A stretch of 64,000 nt of DNA from the NCBI GenBank assembly GCA_011390465.1, contig JAABSH010000006.1:1-64000 (forward strand), read 5' to 3'. The position numbers and the translations under genes are program-made. Source of the DNA: Desulfobacteraceae bacterium. Lineage in GTDB: Bacteria; Desulfobacterota; Desulfobacteria; Desulfobacterales; Desulfosalsimonadaceae. The notes below the pieces were generated by a model. It was not told where the DNA came from. It saw only the letters and a list, made by a program, of their open reading frames with translations, and ran no database searches. Shown here piece after piece: positions 58,395 to 64,000 of the stretch. Numbering within the stretch: position 1 is the stretch's first letter; the number at the start of each line of letters is the position of its first letter.

Positions 58395-59162
58395 TTAAAG
58401 GAGATCACTGGCCAAATCCGCCAATTCGGACCGTTCTCCCTTTTCCAGGGTAATATGGGCATACAGGTGCTGACCCTGCATTTTTTCAATCAGATAACTC
58501 AGGCCGTTTGAAAGGCAGTCAAGATACGGATGGTCAATCTGAAACACATCCCCGGTGAACACCACCTTGGTTCCTTCTCCTGCCCGGGTTATAATGGTCT
58601 TGACTTCATGCGGCGTCAGGTTCTGGGCTTCATCCACGATAAAAAAGATTTTCACCAGACTCCGGCCCCGGATATAGGACAAAGGGGAAATCAAAAGCTT
58701 TTCTTCTTCCAGCATTTCTCTGATTTTCTGGTGCCGGGCGTCATTTTCCGAAAACTGATTTTGAATAACCGCCAGGTTGTCATATAAGGGCTGCATGTAA
58801 GGATCCAGCTTGGCCGGGATATCACCGGGGAGAAACCCCATGTCCTTATTGCTTAAGGGCACAATCGGACGGGCCATTAAAATTTGACGATACTGCCGGC
58901 GCCTCTCAAGGGCTGCGGCCAGTGCCAGCAGGGTTTTTCCGGTGCCGGCTTTTCCGGAAATACTGACAAGATGGATGCTTGGATCCATCAATGCGTTAAG
59001 GGCAAATATCTGTTCCGCATTTTTTGGCAGAATGCCATAAGCCGGGGTTTTGTCCACCCGCCGCAAGTGCGCCATTACCCCGTCATAGCGGGCCAGGGCG
59101 GATTTTCTGCCATTGCGCATTACCAGATATTCATTGGCAATCAGGGGCTGTTTAACAAGCAT
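58395..59162 (-). CDS. PhoH-family ATPase without PIN domain
   Basis: A 255-residue PhoH P-loop ATPase: [13 protein letters not shown] (Walker A), [15 protein letters not shown] (Walker B), [16 protein letters not shown] and the C-terminal [16 protein letters not shown]. The N-terminus ([23 protein letters not shown]) is the linker that follows the PIN nuclease domain in PhoH2 proteins, but here the PIN domain is missing; an in-frame TGA lies five codons upstream of the ATG. It could be a natural short form or a remnant after loss of the PIN half. It follows the hybrid kinase gene by about 50 bases. Confidence 0.88.
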   Translation of the reverse strand: MLVKQPLIANEYLVMRNGRKSALARYDGVMAHLRRVDKTPAYGILPKNAEQIFALNALMDPSIHLVSISGKAGTGKTLLALAAALERRRQYRQILMARPIVPLSNKDMGFLPGDIPAKLDPYMQPLYDNLAVIQNQFSENDARHQKIREMLEEEKLLISPLSYIRGRSLVKIFFIVDEAQNLTPHEVKTIITRAGEGTKVVFTGDVFQIDHPYLDCLSNGLSYLIEKMQGQHLYAHITLEKGERSELADLASDLL

Positions 59163-59211
59163 ACGGGAAACCGGTCAAGAAGCATGGCACGATTGCCTGA
59201 AAATATCTTTT

Positions 59212-61602
59212 CTAAGCGGGGGCGTCTTCGGCCAAAATTTCGCTGATTTTCTGGGACAATTCCTGAATACTGAAGGGCTTCTGGATAAATCCCCGGCATC
59301 CCTGCCGGAGAATGGCGGATGCCTGTCCGTCCATGCTGTAGCCGCTGGAAAGCAGCACCCGGACATCCGGATTGATGCGTTTAAGCTGGTCAAACACATC
59401 GCCGCCCCCCATTCCCGGCATGATCAGATCCAGCACCACCATATCAATTTGGTCTTTTTCCGCCGCATAGGTTTCAACGGCCGCTTTTCCGCCCCGGGCC
59501 GTCAGCACCTGGTATCCCAGGGCCTGAATCATTTCTTTGGCAACGCTTAAAATAATTTCCTCATCATCCACCAGCAGGATGGTGCCGGAACCTTTTTGGA
59601 CCGCTTCACTTTCTTTTCCTTTTTTTTCCGCTGTTCGGGAAGAGGCGGGAAGGTAGATCGAAAAAGTGGTGCCTTTGCCTTTTTCACTGTACACCGTGAT
59701 AAAGCCGTCATGATTTTTAATGATGCCATAGGCTGAGGCCAGTCCCAAACCCGTGCCCCGCCCTCTTTCCTTGGTGGAGAAAAAAGGTTCAAACACCCGT
59801 TTGGCCGTGTTTTTATCCATCCCCGTGCCGGTGTCGGTAATGGAAACCCGGATATAATCACCCGGGGTCACATCATAGGACCCGGCCATTTCCGGCCCCA
59901 GTTTCTGGTTCTGGGTCCGCACATACAAATCCCCGCCCCGGGGCATGGCATGGGAAGCATTCACGTAAATGTTGAGCAGCACCTGATCCATCTGGCGCTG
60001 ATCTACCTCAGCGGTGTGCAGGTCCTCCGCAAAGGCCTCATGAATAACGATTTCCTTGCGGGTGCGGCCAAAAAGCTGATTCTGGGTATGAATCAGGTTA
60101 TTGATATCCGTGGGGACCACCTCGTATTTGCCGCTTCGGGCAATGCCCAGCATCTGCCGGGTCAAATCCGAGGCCCGGAAAATGTATTCCTCCATCTCTT
60201 TAAGGTGTTTGTATTCAGGGGAATGAAGGTCTTTGTGAAGCAGCAGCAGGGACAGCCGGCCCTGGATTCCCATGAGCAGGTTATTAAAATCATGGGCAAT
60301 GCCCCCGGCCAGCGTGCCTAAAGATTCCATTTTCTGGGCCTGGGCCATATGATAATGGTAGCGCTTCATATCCGTAATATCCCGGAGAATCAGCAGAATG
60401 CCGGCCACATCCCCGGCATGATCCAGGTACCGCGACGCGCTGAGACTGACATCCAGAAGCCGGCCGTCTTTGGTGTACCGCTGGGTTTCAAACCCGTGGG
60501 TGGGGTGATCCTGGGCCATGGTTTTTTCCAGCAGTGCGGTAAACCGCTGTTTCATGGGTTTGGGCACATACTGATCATAGTGCTTTTTCATTTCAGCAAG
60601 GGTCCACCCGAAAATACGGACAAAAGCGGGATTGACAAACTGGATTCGAAAATCCGGGTCCAGCAGCATAATGGCATCCGCGGAAGAATTGAGCAGAGAC
60701 TGGTACAGCTCTTCCGCCTTGTGGGCTTCATTGTACAACTGCCGGTACCGGAGCCGGCTTTTTTTAAGGGCTTCTTCGGTTTTCCGGTAGGCGGATATAT
60801 CCCGCAGCTCCACCACCCGGGCACGGGAGCCGTGGTAAAGTATATTTCTGGCATGAATTTCAACAGGCAGGCGGTCCCCGTTTTTCCGAAGAATGGCGAT
60901 TTCATAAGCCTGTTCATCATCTGCCTGAACTTTTTTTACCACCTGGTTCCGAAATTCCGGCACACAGAAACGGATGCCGTCCGTGCCGATGATTTCATCC
61001 CGGTTGTACCCGGTCATGCGGCACAGCTCCCCGTTGCATTCCCGGACAATGCCCTTCTGGTGAATAAAAATGCCGGAAAAGGAAAATTCATTGAGCCGCC
61101 GAAACCGGTCTTCGCTTTCCAGCAGTTTTGTTTCCGCCTCGATTTTCGCGGTCACATCCCGGCCGATGCCGCAAAACCCCGCGGGATGACCGGCATTATC
61201 CCTGACCAGATACGCGGAAAGCTCCAGGGTCCGGACCTCGCCGTGGGTGTTCAAAATTTTATAGTCCGTAATTTCAGCCGGTTCGCCGGTTTCATAAATC
61301 CGGTTAAAAATCCTGAACATTCGCCTGGCCGTATCCGGCGGGGCATATTGCCGGTTGTTCATTCCTGTCAGCGCTTCCGGTTCGTATCCCAGCAGGGCGC
61401 ACAGGGCGGGATTGAAGTAGACCAGATCCCCTTTCAGGTCCACTTCAAAATACACCTCTTTCATGCTGTTGAAAATGGTTTCAAACCGGTGTTTGTCGGC
61501 CTGCAGCACGGCATTTAATTTTTTCAGGTGCTGAATTTCTTCTTTAAGCGCATTCATGCGTGCTTTTAATTTTTTTTCACCGCCAGTTTCCGGCATAAAC
61601 AC
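59212..61602 (-). CDS. Hybrid histidine kinase, three PAS and receiver
   Basis: A 796-residue protein (GTG 61602, or ATG 61596). After a short coiled coil there are three PAS domains (about residues 40-160, 170-280, 300-420), a HisKA segment with [15 protein letters not shown] (phospho-His), an HATPase_c domain ([33 protein letters not shown]) and a C-terminal receiver (LLVDDEE, phospho-Asp in [12 protein letters not shown], Lys in KPFSI). It is soluble by sequence and lacks an obvious partner regulator nearby. A sigma70-like promoter precedes it. Confidence 0.95.
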   Translation of the reverse strand: MFMPETGGEKKLKARMNALKEEIQHLKKLNAVLQADKHRFETIFNSMKEVYFEVDLKGDLVYFNPALCALLGYEPEALTGMNNRQYAPPDTARRMFRIFNRIYETGEPAEITDYKILNTHGEVRTLELSAYLVRDNAGHPAGFCGIGRDVTAKIEAETKLLESEDRFRRLNEFSFSGIFIHQKGIVRECNGELCRMTGYNRDEIIGTDGIRFCVPEFRNQVVKKVQADDEQAYEIAILRKNGDRLPVEIHARNILYHGSRARVVELRDISAYRKTEEALKKSRLRYRQLYNEAHKAEELYQSLLNSSADAIMLLDPDFRIQFVNPAFVRIFGWTLAEMKKHYDQYVPKPMKQRFTALLEKTMAQDHPTHGFETQRYTKDGRLLDVSLSASRYLDHAGDVAGILLILRDITDMKRYHYHMAQAQKMESLGTLAGGIAHDFNNLLMGIQGRLSLLLLHKDLHSPEYKHLKEMEEYIFRASDLTRQMLGIARSGKYEVVPTDINNLIHTQNQLFGRTRKEIVIHEAFAEDLHTAEVDQRQMDQVLLNIYVNASHAMPRGGDLYVRTQNQKLGPEMAGSYDVTPGDYIRVSITDTGTGMDKNTAKRVFEPFFSTKERGRGTGLGLASAYGIIKNHDGFITVYSEKGKGTTFSIYLPASSRTAEKKGKESEAVQKGSGTILLVDDEEIILSVAKEMIQALGYQVLTARGGKAAVETYAAEKDQIDMVVLDLIMPGMGGGDVFDQLKRINPDVRVLLSSGYSMDGQASAILRQGCRGFIQKPFSIQELSQKISEILAEDAPA

Positions 61603-61662
61603 GACCCATGCAGTGGTTCAGATTGTTTGTTTTAAGAAAAATAAAAATTCTAAACAAAAATA

Positions 61663-61691
61663 AATCTAGACTAATTTTTTATATGTGTCAA
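61663..61691 (-). promoter_or_regulatory. Sigma70-like promoter of kinase/PhoH genes
   Basis: On the minus strand TTGACA is followed after 17 bases by TAGATT, in AT-rich DNA about 60 bases ahead of the kinase start. Confidence 0.7.
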
Positions 61692-61702
61692 GAAAAGGGA
61701 AT

Positions 61703-63847
61703 CTATCTGATGACAATCAGGGCATCCACCGCCACGGGCACAGTCCCGGCGCAGAGCAGGGGATTAATATCGATTTCCCGGATTTCCGGATGGATCAACG
61801 GCAGCCGGCTGATCACCGATAAAATTTCCGCCAGAGCCTCCAGGTCCATTGCCGGCATTCCCCGGTAGGCGGCCAGAAGTTTCTGGCTGCGCAGGTCCGA
61901 TATCATCTCCCGGGCATCCGCCGTGCTGAGGGGGGCCACCCGGTAGGTGATGTCGTTTAAGGCTTCGGTGAAAATACCGCCGACCCCAAACGCCACGCAA
62001 TGGCCGAACAGGGCGTCCCAGGTGATGCCGGCCAGAAATTCCCGCTGGCCCTGAATCATTTGGGCCACCAGAACCGGAACCGAACGGCCGGCCGCCTGCA
62101 GCACGGCATCAAAACAGGCTGCCGCAGCCCGGGCATCACGGATGTTCACATGCACCAGCCCCTGGTCGGTTTTGTGAAGAATGGCCGGGTCACAGGCCTT
62201 TATCACCACCGGGAACCCGATATCCGCTGCCGCCTGCGCCACCTGATCCGCTGTATAACACAATCTTTCCACCGGCACCGGCACACCATAGGCAGCCAGA
62301 ATCTGTTTGGCCTCAACTTCATCCAACGATTTCCGCCCTTCTGCCGCGGCCCGGGCCAGAATCTCCACAGCGTGATCATTTGCCGGAATCTCCGAAAAGA
62401 GCTCTGCCGGTCCCCGGTCCTGAACGCCCTTGTATTTTATCAGGGTTGCCATGGCCCGGGCCGCTTTTTCCGGAGCGTCAAACACGGGGACATTATTGTC
62501 TTCATACGCTTTTGTATAATGGTCCGACCGGTCAAAAAATGCAGACACCGTCATGGGCATATGGTTTTTAAAGGGCATCCGGACAGATTCCGTTATGTCT
62601 TTGGTCATTTTGCCAACCAGGTCTTCCAGGCGGGTTTCCGGCATAAGGTCTTTAAGATGGGGAAATACGGTTTTTATCCATCCCGTGGACATGGCACCGT
62701 GCATGATAATACCGTCCACTTCGCCGGAGTTCATCACCAGATCGGGAATGTCCCGGGTCATCACGTCCATGTCCAGGGCAAAGGTCAAATCCACGGGATT
62801 GCCGCAGGGGGCATGTTCCGGAATCAGGGGCTTGATTTTATTTTTCAGTTCCTGGGAAAACAACGGCACATCACCGCCCAGGCTGTCCAGGGTATCGGCA
62901 ATGGCAGACCCGGGACCGCCGGAATTGGTGATGATCCCGATCCGGTTGCCCCGGATGCGCGGCTGGGTGGCCAGGGCCCAGCCAATGCCGTACAGGTCCT
63001 CCACGGAATGGACCCGGATAATGCCGGCCTGCCGGAACAGTCCGTCATAGAGAAAATCCTTGCCCGCCATGGCCCCGGTATGGCTGAGTCCGGCCCGGCC
63101 CCCGGCTTCGGAACCGCCGATATACTGGGCGATCACCGGCTTGTGCGGGGTAATTTTCCGGGCTGCGGCCAGAAATCTCCGCACATCCCGGACCGCTTCA
63201 ATGTACATGGCAATGGCCGTGGTGTTCGGATCGGCTCCCATGTATTCCAGGGCATCAATGATATTGACATCTGCTTCATTGCCCAGGCTCACGGCCTTGC
63301 CCAGGCGGATGCCCCGTTTTTTAAGATAATCAACGGTCTGGGCCACATAGGTGCCGCTCTGGGAAATCAGGCCAAGGGGGCCGGCCGGCCCGGTAATGGG
63401 CGATACCGATGTGTTCAGGTTGATGTCGCGGTTGACAATGCCCATGCAGTTGGGACCCACAAACCGGATATGGTGTTTTTCAGCCAGGGCTTTTAATTCC
63501 GATTCCAGGGCAATGCCCGCGTCTCCGGCTTCCTTGAACCCGGCGGTAATCACAATGGCGTATTTTGTGCCGATCCGGCCGAATTCATCAAATACTTTCA
63601 GCAGATACCTTGCCGGCAGCACAAACATGGCCAGATCCGGCACCTCGGGCAGATCCAGAGGGGATTTATACGCCTTGTGCCCCAGCACCATCTCTTCAGT
63701 GGGATGCACCGGAAAAAATTTTCCCTGAAATCCGTCTTTTAAAATGCTTAAAGCGTGCATGGTCCCCATTTTCATGGGATTGTTGCTGGCGCCGACAATG
63801 GCAACGGAGCTGGGATTCATGAACGCGTGAAAAAATATTTTGGGCAT
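61703..63847 (-). CDS. ADP-forming acetyl/acyl-CoA synthetase (fused alpha-beta)
   Basis: A 714-residue NDP-forming acyl-CoA synthetase with the CoA-binding domain (NPSSVAIVGASNNPMKMG), succinyl-CoA-ligase-like domain (LGLISQSGTYVAQ), the catalytic phospho-His region (RAGLSHTGAMAG), and the C-terminal ATP-grasp (LDEVEAKQILAAYGVPVP, FPVVIKACDPAILHKTD). It makes acetate (or other acid), ATP and CoA from acyl-CoA, ADP and phosphate, or the reverse. It is preceded by a TetR-type palindrome at 63972-63983. AGGAGA is the ribosome site. In this organism it may conserve energy from acyl-CoA derived from amino acids. Confidence 0.95.
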   Translation of the reverse strand: MPKIFFHAFMNPSSVAIVGASNNPMKMGTMHALSILKDGFQGKFFPVHPTEEMVLGHKAYKSPLDLPEVPDLAMFVLPARYLLKVFDEFGRIGTKYAIVITAGFKEAGDAGIALESELKALAEKHHIRFVGPNCMGIVNRDINLNTSVSPITGPAGPLGLISQSGTYVAQTVDYLKKRGIRLGKAVSLGNEADVNIIDALEYMGADPNTTAIAMYIEAVRDVRRFLAAARKITPHKPVIAQYIGGSEAGGRAGLSHTGAMAGKDFLYDGLFRQAGIIRVHSVEDLYGIGWALATQPRIRGNRIGIITNSGGPGSAIADTLDSLGGDVPLFSQELKNKIKPLIPEHAPCGNPVDLTFALDMDVMTRDIPDLVMNSGEVDGIIMHGAMSTGWIKTVFPHLKDLMPETRLEDLVGKMTKDITESVRMPFKNHMPMTVSAFFDRSDHYTKAYEDNNVPVFDAPEKAARAMATLIKYKGVQDRGPAELFSEIPANDHAVEILARAAAEGRKSLDEVEAKQILAAYGVPVPVERLCYTADQVAQAAADIGFPVVIKACDPAILHKTDQGLVHVNIRDARAAAACFDAVLQAAGRSVPVLVAQMIQGQREFLAGITWDALFGHCVAFGVGGIFTEALNDITYRVAPLSTADAREMISDLRSQKLLAAYRGMPAMDLEALAEILSVISRLPLIHPEIREIDINPLLCAGTVPVAVDALIVIR

Positions 63848-63933
63848 TGTGTGTCTCCTGAAAAAATTATTCGGTAATTCCCATAACGGGAATCACCAGA
63901 AACCATCATTTGAAAAATGAATTTAAAAAATAC

Positions 63934-63983
63934 AGCTTAACAGGCAGGCCCCCGGCTTGCAATAAAAAACCGAACGCTCGTTC
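63934..63983 (-). promoter_or_regulatory. Promoter and GAACG-N2-CGTTC operator of acyl-CoA synthetase
   Basis: The perfect palindrome GAACGCTCGTTC (63972-63983), flanked by A6 and T6 runs, is upstream of a TTGCAA-17-TAAGCT pair (63934-63962, minus strand). Such palindromes are typical of TetR regulators of fatty-acid and acyl-CoA genes. The regulator is not in this window. Confidence 0.55.
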
Positions 63984-64000
63984 TTTTTTGAATCCCGGTT

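Noticed and set aside
58253-58453. Small plus-strand frame after the giant GlmS-like gene
   Set aside because: It overlaps the phoH coding end on the other strand, has no ribosome site and no recognisable composition; the 165-base convergent gap appears to hold nothing.
62000-63496. Plus-strand frame of 498 codons
   Set aside because: It is antisense to the ADP-forming acyl-CoA synthetase, which has all expected motifs.
1-64000. tRNA, rRNA, CRISPR arrays, transposases, integrases and phage genes
   Set aside because: None was recognised on either strand by reading; short or divergent RNAs could be missed because no covariance search was possible.

Overview
The window (about 55% GC by eye) reads as a chromosomal segment of an anaerobic Gram-negative bacterium. 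A sulfate-reducing Desulfobacterota (Desulfobacterales-like) lineage is my inference. It rests on HypF, a four-subunit 2-oxoacid:ferredoxin oxidoreductase, an ADP-forming acetyl/acyl-CoA synthetase, a small 2[4Fe-4S] ferredoxin, an RND pump, LptD, and a conserved small cytoplasmic protein that I recall from Geobacter-type genomes. Nothing in the window fixes genus or species. I saw no rRNA, tRNA, CRISPR array, insertion sequence or prophage, so this is mostly core and lineage-specific chromosome rather than an island.

Layout. 1-3.1 kb: hypF (cut by the window edge), a palindromic repeat and a small membrane protein. 3.1-9.2 kb: a minus-strand RND efflux operon (membrane fusion protein, pump, TolC, TetR) with a TetR-like operator in front. 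9.2-16 kb: a branched-chain aminotransferase divergent from a gamma-delta-alpha-beta ferredoxin oxidoreductase operon and an AMP-forming acyl-CoA synthetase, which together suggest oxidation of branched-chain or other amino-acid carbon. 16-19 kb: two paralogous monoheme cytochromes and an outer-membrane barrel. 19-25.4 kb: a cupin regulator, YhbY, a MoxR/VWA pair, a membrane sensor-like protein and a SulP transporter. 25.4-32.4 kb: an FKBP isomerase, an ABC-2 exporter, small membrane proteins and a large two-domain reductase-like protein.

32.4-39.4 kb (minus): a methyltransferase, FtsK, RNase J, a conserved small protein, a LarA-like protein and a ferredoxin. 39.5-43.5 kb (minus): an operon of tmk, a cysteine synthase fused to a cysteinyl-tRNA-synthetase-like domain, and an unknown protein. 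43.7-50.2 kb (plus): lptD, an HU-type protein, holB, ricT/PSP1 and metG. 50.3-58.2 kb (plus): a hydrolase, a triple-PAS LuxR regulator, a penicillin-binding transpeptidase and a 1268-residue GlmS-like protein. 58.4-64 kb (minus): a PhoH ATPase, a PAS hybrid histidine kinase and an ADP-forming acyl-CoA synthetase behind a GAACG-N2-CGTTC operator.

The most unusual item is the cysteine synthase/CysRS-like fusion. The synthetase half keeps the cysteine-selecting zinc ligands but has lost both class I catalytic signatures (HIGH and KMSKS). Next come an acyl-ACP-reductase-like protein whose putative nucleophile position is Ser, a double-length GlmS relative whose amidotransferase Cys is at residue 63, and the monoheme-pair-plus-barrel locus. 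All functional statements come from reading motifs and recalling families; no database search was run.
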